From an uncultured Oscillospiraceae bacterium (lineage in GTDB: Bacteria > Bacillota > Clostridia > Oscillospirales > Acutalibacteraceae): 16,783 bases of DNA. The translations under genes were made by a program, and so were the position numbers. The notes beneath the pieces were generated by a model. That model did not search any database, was not told where the DNA came from, and saw nothing but the letters and a program-made list of their open reading frames with translations. Positions 1-7,130 of this stretch are shown here, in pieces (within the stretch, counting starts at the first letter, position 1; every line of letters starts with the position of its first letter). The DNA lies in assembly GCA_910588415.1 (NCBI GenBank), contig CAJUPK010000040.1, forward strand, positions 1 through 16,783. The letters are read 5' to 3'.

Positions 1-36
1 TCTACACTCTTTCCCTACACGACGCTCTTCCGATCT
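1..36 (+). other. Illumina TruSeq P5 adapter remnant (artifact)
   Basis: These 36 bases match the 3' portion of the standard TruSeq universal (P5) sequencing adapter, ending in the typical CTCTTCCGATCT next to the insert junction. Genomic sequence begins at 37, exactly where an adapter would be ligated. It is a sequencing or assembly artifact at a contig end and should be masked. It also explains why the protease gene that follows is cut. Confidence 0.97.
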
Positions 37-723
37 TGCGGGAGAGAGCTCTCCGGCGCCGTCCTGCTGGTCCTGGCCGCCTCGGAAGAAGAATTCAAAG
101 CCGCCCATATTGCCGCTTTGCTGGCTTACCTGGTAGTTCTGCACGCACACCACAGAGGGAATCAGCTTTTGGGCCACCTCCTGGGTGCTCATGCCGTCTC
201 GGGTGGCAGTGGGCGTGGCGTTGGCAGGAGAATCCGCTTTGGTATACAGGGTGAACGCCGCCGTCTCGCTGGCGCCCTCCGGGCTTTGCACACTGACCAC
301 GCCGTTTTGAATCATGGCCGCAAACACCCCTACCGAGCTCAGGGAGATCGCCGCGCAGGCCACCATGGCAGCCAGTATTTTGGCAACCGTCTTGCCGCCG
401 GACCGCTTCTTTGCCTTTTTGGGCTGCACTGGCTGCTCGAGCTGGGGCTGGGCATAATACCCGGGTCCCCAGCTGTAGCTGACCGGCTGGGTATGCTGGG
501 CCTGAGAGGCGGACGGCTGGTAGGGTCCCTGCTGTCCATAGGGACTGGTCTGGGCGGTGTAGCCCCAGCCCGCGGAGCCATAGGTCCCTTGCGGGGGAGT
601 GCTTGGGGCTGTGGTCTGCCCAGCTGTGGTCTGTGTCGACGGGGCGCCTGCCTGGGACTGCGCTGTCTGCTCCTGCTGTTTCTCGTCCTGGGTATAGGTT
701 TCGTTTTTATCAAAGGGATTCAT
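37..723 (-). CDS. HtrA/DegP-like S1C serine protease, N-terminal part only (truncated by contig end)
   Basis: An open frame of 229 codons starts at ATG 721-723 and runs off into the adapter with no stop. The start has an AAAGGAG ribosome binding site at 731-737, 7 nt away. Residues 1-100 are a Gln/Pro/Tyr-rich disordered cytoplasmic region. A Lys/Arg-rich stretch (101-111) precedes one membrane anchor (about 112-138). Residues 178-200 (MSTQEVAQKLIPSVVCVQNY) match the entry strand of S1C proteases, where a (S/T)xxEIxxxxxPSVV pattern is typical. The catalytic His, Asp and Ser and any PDZ domain lie in the missing part, so activity cannot be judged. In Firmicutes such proteins degrade misfolded proteins at the outer face of the membrane. 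Assignment rests on domain layout and the PSVV segment. Confidence 0.82.
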
Positions 724-907
724 ATGGCTGCTCCTTTCAGGGTCATGGTTTATAGCAAACGCCCTTATGCCTGGTTCAAAAGAGATAGGCCCCTCCTTTG
801 AACTGCGTTAGCTATAAAAACCAGTTTAATTTTCTTTTTTCTCAATTTGTTTTTCTTCTACGGTTTCAATAGGTTTTCCCTTGTTGTGGCCTTATTATCC
901 CCCATCA

Positions 908-947
908 ATGTGAAAAGGATGTGAAGGTTCCGGGAGAAACAGGTGAA
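908..947 (-). promoter_or_regulatory. Phased TGTGAA repeats upstream of the protease gene, possible response-regulator site
   Basis: ATGTGAA occurs at 908-914 and 919-925 (11 bp apart, one helical turn). A related AGGTGAA is at 941-947, a further 22 bp away. Same-face direct repeats are typical of OmpR-family response-regulator operators, and B. subtilis htrA genes are controlled by such a regulator (CssR). The site lies about 185 bp upstream of the protease start. No convincing -35/-10 pair was found nearby, so the role is inferred. Confidence 0.3.
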
Positions 948-972
948 AAAACTGTTAAGAAAAATTCCTCCC

Positions 973-1029
973 AAAAAAAGCAGCCCCGGACCGCGTGTTT
1001 TCGCGGCCCGGAGCGTTAAAACCGGGGCT
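973..1029 (-). terminator. Rho-independent terminator of the secreted-protein gene
   Basis: Read on the minus strand, AGCCCCGG at one end pairs with CCGGGGCT at the other. Inside, an alternative strong stem pairs CCGGGCCGCG with CGCGGTCCGG (one mismatch) around a six-base A-rich loop. Seven T residues follow (973-979 on the plus strand are A). It sits about 30 bp past the stop of the gene ending at 1061. Confidence 0.85.
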
Positions 1030-1060
1030 TATTGAATAAATCGCCCCTGCCATTTTTTGT

Positions 1061-2203
1061 TTAAAGATCCGACACTTCCTGTATTTTCAGACAGCCCCTA
1101 GGCCCCCCATACCTTCTGGTTATTTGAAAATTGCCGTTTCCTGGATTTTGATAGGTGCTTACCCGAAGCCCCACGTGCGTGTGGTCAGCCGCCGTTTTGT
1201 TAATCGTATAGGAGACCTTCTCATTCAGCAGACAGTCCTTCTTCCAAAAAATGGAGGTTCCTGTATTCTCATCGGTGATTCCATAATTATACTTTGTGGT
1301 TCCTGCAGGCAGCGATCTGGCCGTAATGCTGATGGGACATTCTGCGGGTTTACTCACAATCCAGAACCTATAAAATGCCGCCGTGTCGCTGGATCCACTG
1401 GCCCATTTGCGCACATAGGTGGACTCGTTTGTAGTGAGTTCACCATAACGCGGCTGCACTCCCATGTCATCTGGCCATGCGGGTTTCTCCGGTTCATACG
1501 CAGCCTTTAAAGCCTCTTCGGCTTGTGGATTTACGGATTCTGCCTCCGGGGTTTCCAGCTCTGCGGGCGCCTTTGGGGGTTGTATTCTCATGTCCTCCGG
1601 CAGCTCCGGCTTTTCCGGCCCATACACTGCCTCTGGGGCTGCTTCGGCTGGCGGATTCACAGCTTCTTCTGCGGTCTCTGGTTCCTCTGGCGCAGCCTCG
1701 GAATCGTCCGGCTCCACGCTCCAGACCGGCGGCTCCCAGTCAGCAGGGAACAGGTCCTCGAACTGGGGTGTGATGGAAAATTCCATGGTGGTGGGATTAT
1801 ACGAAATGCTCGCACCACCGTCCGCGCTCCAGGAGTACTGGAAGATAATCTCCCGGCGGGCCGCCAGAATCTTCTTCTGGGTCTCCGGGTCCGCGGATTC
1901 CAGGTCGCTATACGCCAGGTCATAGGTCTCGTTATCCATGCTCATAGGCCTGGTGACATGGGTCTCCTCAAAAACCTCCGTGTAGCCTGCGTCCTGCAGG
2001 CACTGGCGAAACCGTGCTTCCGTCTCCTCCCTGGACAGGCCTTCTACCTCCTCCCACAGGCCCGCAAGAGGATCCTCCTCTGTTTCCGCCAGATACGCCC
2101 CTGCCGGGACTGCTTCAGCGGAAATCTCGTCTTCTGCCGAAGCGGCCATGGCAAAAACAGCCAGTACCGTACAGGCAAAGAGAACACCCAGCAGCTTTTT
2201 CAT
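1061..2203 (-). CDS. Secreted protein of unknown function with a duplicated 30-residue acidic Pro-rich segment
   Basis: The product has 380 residues and no family was recognised. ATG at 2201-2203 is preceded by a GAAAGGAAGG ribosome binding site (2211-2219). Residues 1-23 are a classical signal peptide: MKK, a hydrophobic core, then Ala-Ser-Ala before Glu24. No lipobox or later membrane helix is seen. Residues 45-165 look globular and include Trp-rich strands. Residues 166-252 are Glu/Pro/Ala-rich and hold two copies of a 30-residue unit (180-209 and 222-251; shared pattern VNPxAE, PEKP, P(E/D)DM, QP). Residues 253-380 look beta-rich, with several Tyr/Trp and three Cys (289, 324, 371). The architecture suggests a wall- or envelope-associated protein with a flexible spacer. 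The gene is monocistronic, with its own promoter and terminator. Confidence 0.85.
   Translation of the reverse strand: MKKLLGVLFACTVLAVFAMAASAEDEISAEAVPAGAYLAETEEDPLAGLWEEVEGLSREETEARFRQCLQDAGYTEVFEETHVTRPMSMDNETYDLAYSDLESADPETQKKILAARREIIFQYSWSADGGASISYNPTTMEFSITPQFEDLFPADWEPPVWSVEPDDSEAAPEEPETAEEAVNPPAEAAPEAVYGPEKPELPEDMRIQPPKAPAELETPEAESVNPQAEEALKAAYEPEKPAWPDDMGVQPRYGELTTNESTYVRKWASGSSDTAAFYRFWIVSKPAECPISITARSLPAGTTKYNYGITDENTGTSIFWKKDCLLNEKVSYTINKTAADHTHVGLRVSTYQNPGNGNFQITRRYGGPRGCLKIQEVSDL
1451..1666 (-). repeat. Two in-gene copies of a 90-bp unit encoding a 30-residue spacer
   Basis: Copy 1 is 1577-1666 and copy 2 is 1451-1540, starting 126 bp apart and in frame. The translated copies agree at about 18 of 30 positions (ExVNPxAExA..PEKP..PxDMxxQP). 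The divergence points to an old duplication rather than recent slippage. Confidence 0.75.
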
Positions 2204-2265
2204 ACGATCGCCTTCCTTTCTGTGTTTTTTTACAGAGCAAAAAGAATGGTTCTGTTATTATTATA

Positions 2266-2294
2266 AGTCTAATACAGACAAAATTGTTTGTCAA
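2266..2294 (-). promoter_or_regulatory. Sigma-A-type promoter of the secreted-protein gene
   Basis: On the minus strand the -35 is TTGACA (2289-2294), the spacer is 17 bp, and the -10 is TAGACT (2266-2271). Transcription would start near 2259, leaving a leader of about 55 nt with the ribosome binding site. Confidence 0.75.
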
Positions 2295-2375
2295 CACCCT
2301 ACTAATAATAGAGCATAGATTCTAAGCGTATCGCTGCATAAACACATCTGCACCAGCAATGGGAAAGATCACAAA

Positions 2376-2491
2376 GGATCGCCTCTTGCTCCGCCCTGCT
2401 CTTCGCAAAGCAGGTGGCGGGAAAGCCTCCCCGCAAGGAGCTTTCCCGCCTTAGCTGCCCCCCAGAGGCATCCTTTCAAAAAAAGCGATCC
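2376..2491. other. 116-bp palindromic multi-hairpin element (candidate structured RNA or interspersed repeat)
   Basis: GGATCGCCTCT at 2376-2386 can pair either with AGAGGCATCC (2464-2473, one bulge) or, through its first seven bases, with GCGATCC (2485-2491). Enclosed are two hairpins. The first is CCTGCT/AGCAGG (2395-2400 with 2409-2414). The second is GGCGGGAAAG/CTTTCCCGCC (2416-2425 with 2441-2450), extended by CTCC/GGAG. No T-run follows on either strand, so it is not a simple terminator. It lies between the terminator of the transport operon and the promoter of the secreted-protein gene. No known RNA family was recognised and the strand is unknown. Confidence 0.5.
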
Positions 2492-2542
2492 GGACTTCCC
2501 CATTGACAGAGTTGAGCCGAAAGCTACATGTATGTTCTAAGT

Positions 2543-2590
2543 AAAAAACAATACTGCGCAAAGGCCCCAGCAAGCCTTTGCGCAGTATTG
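2543..2590 (-). terminator. Terminator of the ATPase-membrane protein-MFS operon
   Basis: A perfect 16-bp inverted repeat (2549-2564 with 2575-2590, CAATACTGCGCAAAGG and its complement) has a 10-base loop. Six T residues follow on the minus strand (2543-2548). It begins 22 bp after the stop of the MFS gene. Confidence 0.93.
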
Positions 2591-2612
2591 CCTTCCAACA
2601 AATCCCAGAGGG

Positions 2613-3779
2613 TCAACTGAAAATTTTCTCCTGGCTGCGCACCCGCAAAAAGGCTGTCAGCACCAGCCCAGCGGCGCATAGGGCCGCCATGCCCCCATAC
2701 ATGGCTTGTATTCCCCACTGGCCAGCCACCCAGCCCGCCAGGTTCTGCATCACAATGCCCGCCAGATTGTTCACCGAGCCCACCACCGCCAACCCTGTGG
2801 TGGTCAGCCCGGCGGGGACCAGGCAGCGCACCATTTTGAGGCAGAGCATGGTGCACAGCGTAGAGGTGACGGCCTTGATCAAGACCATCACAACCACCAC
2901 CAGCCAGGCCTGCCCCGCCAGGCTGTATATCAGGTACTGCGACACCGCCAGCACAAAGCAGGCGGCCGTCAGGGCCTTGCCGGAGAGCCTGTCCATGAAT
3001 TTGTGGGAGAAAAGGATCAGCGGGATCTCCGTCAGGGTGCTGAGAGACAGCACGGTCCCCACCACCCCGGTCTGTATGCCCATGGTGTTCAGCAGCATGG
3101 GAGCGTAGTTCATGTTTACCCCCGAGCACCCGGCAAACAGAAAGGCTGCCGCCAAAAACAGGAAAAACGGCGGATTGGCCAGCAGGGCCGAGAGCTGGGG
3201 CTTTTCAGCCGGCGCGTTCAGCTTTTCCCCCGGCCGCTGGGGATTGACCTGGGCGCCCCAAAGCCCCAGCAGGCACAGGCCGCAGGCAGCCGCCGTCAGC
3301 GCGAACAGGCCAAAGCCCGGCAGCTTTTCTATGGCCAGGCCAGCCCCCTGGGCTCCTGCCGCATAGCCGATGGTTCCCCACACCCGCAGGATTCCGTAGC
3401 GGTACTTGCTCTCTCCCGCCACCCGCTCGCACACCGGGGTCATGCTGTTGATCAGGGCCATGATCAGGCCGTTGAGCACAAACAGCGCCCCTATCCCCCG
3501 GCAGGCGGAAAACACCAGGGCCAGCGTGCCAATCGCCGCCAAAATTACCGCCAGCACGGCCTTCTGGCTTCTGGCCCGGTCGCTGATATAGCCAGTCACC
3601 GGCGCCACGAAAAAGGAGAAGATCCCTGCCGCGGAAAGCACCAGGGACATCTCCCGGTCTGTCATGCCGATACCTGTGAGATACACGGACAGCACCGAGC
3701 CGAACAGGGAGAACACAGCGTAGTAGCCTACATAGAAGACCACATAACTTAAGTAGCTGTTTTTATAGCGGGAAAGCAT
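2613..3779 (-). CDS. Major facilitator superfamily (MFS) permease
   Basis: The product has 388 residues. The start at ATG 3777-3779 is chosen because AAGGGGG stands 6-7 nt upstream and the protein then begins with MLSRYKN followed at once by the first helix. The frame is open 60 codons further up, but that stretch overlaps the preceding gene and does not look like protein. About 12 hydrophobic segments are visible. After helix 2 the loop reads GYISDRARSQK, a variant of MFS motif A (GxxxDRxGR). A short charged linker (about residues 196-212) splits two six-helix halves. The layout resembles the LacY/HcaT/nucleoside-permease (MFS_1_like) branch; the substrate cannot be told. It is the last gene of a minus-strand operon, 62 bp behind the small membrane protein. 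Confidence 0.85.
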   Translation of the reverse strand: MLSRYKNSYLSYVVFYVGYYAVFSLFGSVLSVYLTGIGMTDREMSLVLSAAGIFSFFVAPVTGYISDRARSQKAVLAVILAAIGTLALVFSACRGIGALFVLNGLIMALINSMTPVCERVAGESKYRYGILRVWGTIGYAAGAQGAGLAIEKLPGFGLFALTAAACGLCLLGLWGAQVNPQRPGEKLNAPAEKPQLSALLANPPFFLFLAAAFLFAGCSGVNMNYAPMLLNTMGIQTGVVGTVLSLSTLTEIPLILFSHKFMDRLSGKALTAACFVLAVSQYLIYSLAGQAWLVVVVMVLIKAVTSTLCTMLCLKMVRCLVPAGLTTTGLAVVGSVNNLAGIVMQNLAGWVAGQWGIQAMYGGMAALCAAGLVLTAFLRVRSQEKIFS

Positions 3780-3841
3780 AGAATCCCCCTTGCTTTTTAT
3801 ATGTTTCCAATAGGGCCTATATCCGGCGGGCCCTGGACCCC

Positions 3842-4207
3842 CTATACCCGGACAAAGTTGACAACCAAAATCAGCATGACAGCCGCCCGGCTGATGTGGT
3901 GAGCCAGGTGGAAGAGAGCCTGGTCCCCCTGTTGGGCGGCCGCACGTCTGCCGTTCCACAGGGCGGCCCCACAGACCGCGGACCCGCCCAGCAGCATCAG
4001 CAGCCAGTCAAAACTGCTCCCCAGCAGACAGGCGGCCACTGCCGCGGCCGCAGTCAGCCCTCCCGCAAGCATGAGCAGATGGGGAAGCAGGTTCCCGGCA
4101 GACCCGCTTTTCAGGGACTTAGGCAGTTGGCTTATGGCGGCAATCCCATGCAAAAGGGCGAATAGTCCCGCCATGGCACACACAGCGATTTTAAGAATGT
4201 CTTCCAT
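3842..4207 (-). CDS. Small four-helix membrane protein, unknown function
   Basis: The product has 121 residues. ATG at 4205-4207 has an AAGGAGGA ribosome binding site at 4216-4223, inside the end of the ATPase gene. The hydrophobic segments are about 5-25, 42-62, 67-86 and 104-120. A His pair (102-103) precedes the last helix. The gene overlaps the 3' end of the ATPase gene by 17 bp, so translational coupling is likely. No family was recognised. Its place between a cation pump and a permease suggests an accessory membrane role, which is inference only. Confidence 0.8.
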   Translation of the reverse strand: MEDILKIAVCAMAGLFALLHGIAAISQLPKSLKSGSAGNLLPHLLMLAGGLTAAAAVAACLLGSSFDWLLMLLGGSAVCGAALWNGRRAAAQQGDQALFHLAHHISRAAVMLILVVNFVRV

Positions 4208-6656
4208 TTCCTTTCTTCCTCCTTAACTTCTGCCTTACTTTAATCGGGTACACCGGGCTTTGGGAGTTGGCGATCACATGGTCTACCAGATGCAGGGCCG
4301 CCAGCATAAACACAATGGCGAACAGCAGCAGGGGCATCAGCGCGATGAGCATGGGCAAAGTCAAGCTGACCAGGGAGAAGAACCAGCCGAAGAACAGGAA
4401 GGCCAGGGTAAAGGCTGTCAGCAACGTCCAGAACAGCAGGCCCCGCAGGGTGTTAAAGGGCGCGCTCACCTTAAACAGCATAATAAACCCTGTCATGGCG
4501 GTCATGATAACCGCCATGGTAGAGGTCTCCTGGCTGGTCAGACCCAGGGGCTCCGCCAGCGTACACAGCACCACAATATTGGCTGTCATGGTCAGGGCGG
4601 CAGGGATACACATGCGGATCACATTATTGATAAACTTGCCCCGCAGCCGGTCGTTGTTGGGTTCCAGGGCCAAAATGAAGGAGGGGATCCCAATGGTCAA
4701 AGAGCTGATCAGCGTCTGCTGGATGGGCTCAAAGGGGTAGGAGTAGTTGATAAAGATGAACAGCACCCCAATGAGGGCGGAAAAGATGGTCTTTACCAAA
4801 AACAGGGAGCTGGACCGCTGCAGGTTGTTGATGGACCTGCGCCCCTCCTGGACCACCACGGGCATGGAGGCAAAGTTGCTGTCCAGCAGCACCAGGTTGG
4901 AGACCGTGCGGGCCGCGTCGCTGCCAGAGGCCATGGCCACGGAGCAGTCCGCCTCTTTAAGAGCCAGCACATCGTTGACCCCGTCGCCTGTCATGGCCAC
5001 TGTATGGCCGTCCTCTTTCAGGGCTTTCACAAAGGCCAGCTTCTGCTGGGGGGTCACCCGGCCAAAGACCGCGTACTCCCGTACTGCCTGGCGGATATCC
5101 TCCTCTGTGCGCAGGGTAGTGGCGTCCACATATTTGTCCGCGTTGTCCAGCCCGGCCTTGCGGGCAATATTGGCCACTGTCACGGCATTGTCCCCGGAGA
5201 TCACCTTCAGGTCCACCCCCTGGTCCGCGAAATACCGCAGGGTACTGGGAGCCTCCTTGCGGATCTTGTCACTGATAAGTACCAGGCCCATGGCCTTCAC
5301 GCCTTCCGGCAGCTCTTTGCCGTCAAAGGGTCCCTGGGCCTTGGCCAGCAGCAGCACCCGCTGGCCGTTTTGGGAGTAGCTCTCCGCCTGGGCCTTGTAG
5401 GGAGCAAAGCCCTGGCCCAAAATGAACTCTCCCGCACCCATTACATAGCAGCCCCGGCCCGGGAAAAAGGCGCCGCTCCACTTTCTGGCCGAGGAGAAGG
5501 GCACCGTGTCCCCTGCCCGCCAGGCCGAGGTCTCCGGCAGATGCTCCTTCAGGGCCATAAAGGTGGGGTTGCTGTCGTTCAGGCTGTTCACCAGGGCGGT
5601 CAGAGCCTCCGTCATGTTCTCCTCTGTAAAGCCCCCTAAGGGGACCAGCTCGTCCACCTGCATACTGCCCTCTGTGATGGTGCCGGTCTTGTCCAGACAG
5701 AGGGTGTCCACCCGGGCCAGGGTCTCCACGCAGTACATGTCCTGCACCAGGGTCTTGTGGGTAGAGAGCTTGATCACACTGACCGCAAAGGCCAGGCTGA
5801 TGAGCAGCACCAGGCCCTCGGGGATCATGCCCACCATGGCGGCAGCCGTGCTGACCACCGAGTTTTGGAAGGCGTCGCCCAGCACAAAATACTGCTTCCA
5901 AAACAGCAGTCCGCCAATGGGCACAATACCAAAGCCAATGATCTTTACAATAAAGTCAATGGAATTCATGATCTCTGAGCTGCGCTTTTTCACGCCGCTG
6001 GCTTCTCCGGCAATCTTATTGGCATAGCTCTCTGCCCCCACCCGCTCTACCTGGGCCTGGCAGCTGCCGCTGACCACAAAACTGCCTGAGAGCAGCGGGT
6101 CCCCCGGCTGCTTCACAATGGGGTCCGACTCTCCTGTAAGCAGGGACTCGTTGACCTCGCACTCCCCGGCGGCCACGGTGGCGTCCGCGCAGATCTGGTT
6201 GCCCGCGGAGAACACCAGAATATCGTCCAGCACCACGTCCTCCACCTGGATGGTGAGAGGCTGGCCGCCCCGGATCACCTGGGCCTTGGGGGAAGAGATC
6301 AGGGAGAGCTTGTCAATGGTATGCTTAGCCCGGATGCCCTGAAAGGAGCCGATGACAATATTGGAGAAAATAACCCCCATAAACAGGGCGCTGCGGGGAG
6401 AGCCCACCAAAATCACGGCCAGGGCCAGGGCAAAGTTTAAAAGGTTAAAAAAGGTGAACACATTCTCCCAGATGATCTGGCCCTCGGTCTTGGACTTAAT
6501 GCCCGAGTCCCCATTGTGCAGGCCCTCCCGCATACGCTGCTCTACCTGCTGGGCGCTGAGCCCCACAGCAGGGTCTGGGTAAAAACGGTCGGCCTTCCCG
6601 GCGGATTCCCGGCCGGGTTCCCGGGCCGCCTGGGTTTGGATTTGCTTTGGTTTCAT
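4191..6656 (-). CDS. Cation-transporting P-type ATPase, CtpE-like (putative Ca2+ or other divalent cation)
   Basis: The product has 821 residues from ATG 6654-6656 (GCGAGG 11 nt upstream). ATG at 6663-6665 would add three residues, and a TTG at 6792-6794 would add 46 doubtful ones. All P-type landmarks are present: actuator TGES (174-177), TM4 motif MIPEGL (277-282), phosphorylation site DKTGT (Asp322), nucleotide-domain ISGDN (486-490) and MTGDGVND (555-562). There is no N-terminal heavy-metal domain or CPC motif, which argues against a Cu/Cd/Zn pump. The PEGL motif with VETLARVDTLCLDKTGTITE is the pattern of the CtpE family, shown in mycobacteria to take up Ca2+. The substrate here is inferred. 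About 10 transmembrane helices are expected, with the last ones before a basic C-terminus. It is the first gene of a three-gene operon. Confidence 0.9.
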   Translation of the reverse strand: MKPKQIQTQAAREPGRESAGKADRFYPDPAVGLSAQQVEQRMREGLHNGDSGIKSKTEGQIIWENVFTFFNLLNFALALAVILVGSPRSALFMGVIFSNIVIGSFQGIRAKHTIDKLSLISSPKAQVIRGGQPLTIQVEDVVLDDILVFSAGNQICADATVAAGECEVNESLLTGESDPIVKQPGDPLLSGSFVVSGSCQAQVERVGAESYANKIAGEASGVKKRSSEIMNSIDFIVKIIGFGIVPIGGLLFWKQYFVLGDAFQNSVVSTAAAMVGMIPEGLVLLISLAFAVSVIKLSTHKTLVQDMYCVETLARVDTLCLDKTGTITEGSMQVDELVPLGGFTEENMTEALTALVNSLNDSNPTFMALKEHLPETSAWRAGDTVPFSSARKWSGAFFPGRGCYVMGAGEFILGQGFAPYKAQAESYSQNGQRVLLLAKAQGPFDGKELPEGVKAMGLVLISDKIRKEAPSTLRYFADQGVDLKVISGDNAVTVANIARKAGLDNADKYVDATTLRTEEDIRQAVREYAVFGRVTPQQKLAFVKALKEDGHTVAMTGDGVNDVLALKEADCSVAMASGSDAARTVSNLVLLDSNFASMPVVVQEGRRSINNLQRSSSLFLVKTIFSALIGVLFIFINYSYPFEPIQQTLISSLTIGIPSFILALEPNNDRLRGKFINNVIRMCIPAALTMTANIVVLCTLAEPLGLTSQETSTMAVIMTAMTGFIMLFKVSAPFNTLRGLLFWTLLTAFTLAFLFFGWFFSLVSLTLPMLIALMPLLLFAIVFMLAALHLVDHVIANSQSPVYPIKVRQKLRRKKGNGRHS

Positions 6657-6833
6657 AAGCGGCATAACCTCGCTGATTTTGAGAATGATATCTTCGCCAT
6701 GCCAGCGCTTTTCCGGCGCATGGCCGCGCACCGCAAACGCGCCCGCAGCCCGGCCAAATCCTGCGGCTGGCAGAGGCTTCACCGCCTTGCCCAAAAGGGC
6801 TGTCTTTGGAAGCGCGTTTACTCTGTATCCTTA

Positions 6834-6862
6834 AGTATACACCTAAAAAGCCCGGTTTCCAA
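6834..6862 (-). promoter_or_regulatory. Probable promoter of the ATPase operon
   Basis: On the minus strand the -35 is TTGGAA (6857-6862), the spacer is 17 bp, and the -10 is TATACT (6834-6839). The match is moderate at the -35. The implied leader is about 170 nt and GC-rich (roughly 6657-6827), with a GCCC/GGGC hairpin near 6790-6801. No known riboswitch could be assigned. Confidence 0.5.
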
Positions 6863-7026
6863 GGGCAGGGACGGTAAAATTTGCTAAATATTTTTTTACG
6901 AATTTCTGACAGCCCCTTTTGAAAGAACTGCTAATTATCGCTAAAATTCTCGGCTCAAACTCTTAAAAACCCCCGCAAAGCCAGTGTTTTCGGGAGAAAT
7001 CGCCAGACCGCGTCATGCTTCTGTAT
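6863..7026. other. AT-rich intergenic spacer between divergent units
   Basis: The gap between the divergent ATPase operon and the ricin-domain gene runs from about 6657 to 7130. Apart from the two promoters and the ATPase leader listed here, no gene, RNA or clear repeat was found. It is notably AT-rich compared with the flanking genes. Confidence 0.6.
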
Positions 7027-7055
7027 TTGACAAGACCCCGTTAAATCGCTATAAT
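7027..7055 (+). promoter_or_regulatory. Perfect consensus sigma-A promoter of the ricin-domain gene
   Basis: TTGACA (7027-7032), a 17-bp spacer, then TATAAT (7050-7055): both hexamers and the spacing are ideal. Transcription should start near 7062. The short leader holds TCGCAT (7091-7096) and ATGCGA (7109-7114), which can form a small hairpin just before the ribosome binding site. Confidence 0.93.
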
Positions 7056-7130
7056 ACCATTGTAAACAGTAGAGTCCAGGATTAAACGAATCGCATGGTA
7101 AAAAGAAAATGCGAGTGAAAGGATGTTATT

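Noticed and set aside
118..801. 227-codon plus-strand frame at the left end
   Set aside because: It is antisense to the protease N-terminus, which is supported by a ribosome binding site, a membrane anchor and the PSVV segment, and which stays open to the contig end.
2613..3959. Longer version of the MFS gene with 60 extra N-terminal codons
   Set aside because: The extra part overlaps the small membrane protein gene in another frame, is Gly/Pro-rich and unlike MFS N-termini. A good ribosome binding site sits before the internal ATG at 3779.
4260..5639. Long plus-strand open frame opposite the ATPase gene
   Set aside because: It is the antisense shadow of a GC-rich gene: Gln/His/Gly-rich low-complexity translation, no family features, while the opposite strand carries all P-type ATPase motifs.
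6657..6794. TTG-initiated N-terminal extension of the P-type ATPase
   Set aside because: No ribosome binding site precedes the TTG, and the added 46 residues look like translated GC-rich leader. ATG at 6656 or 6665 fits better.
6700..6850. M-box (Mg2+) riboswitch upstream of the ATPase
   Set aside because: A few short strings (AGGTG, TCCAAAGAC) recall the M-box. However, AGGTG abuts the best -10 box, and the conserved paired core and closing stem could not be traced.
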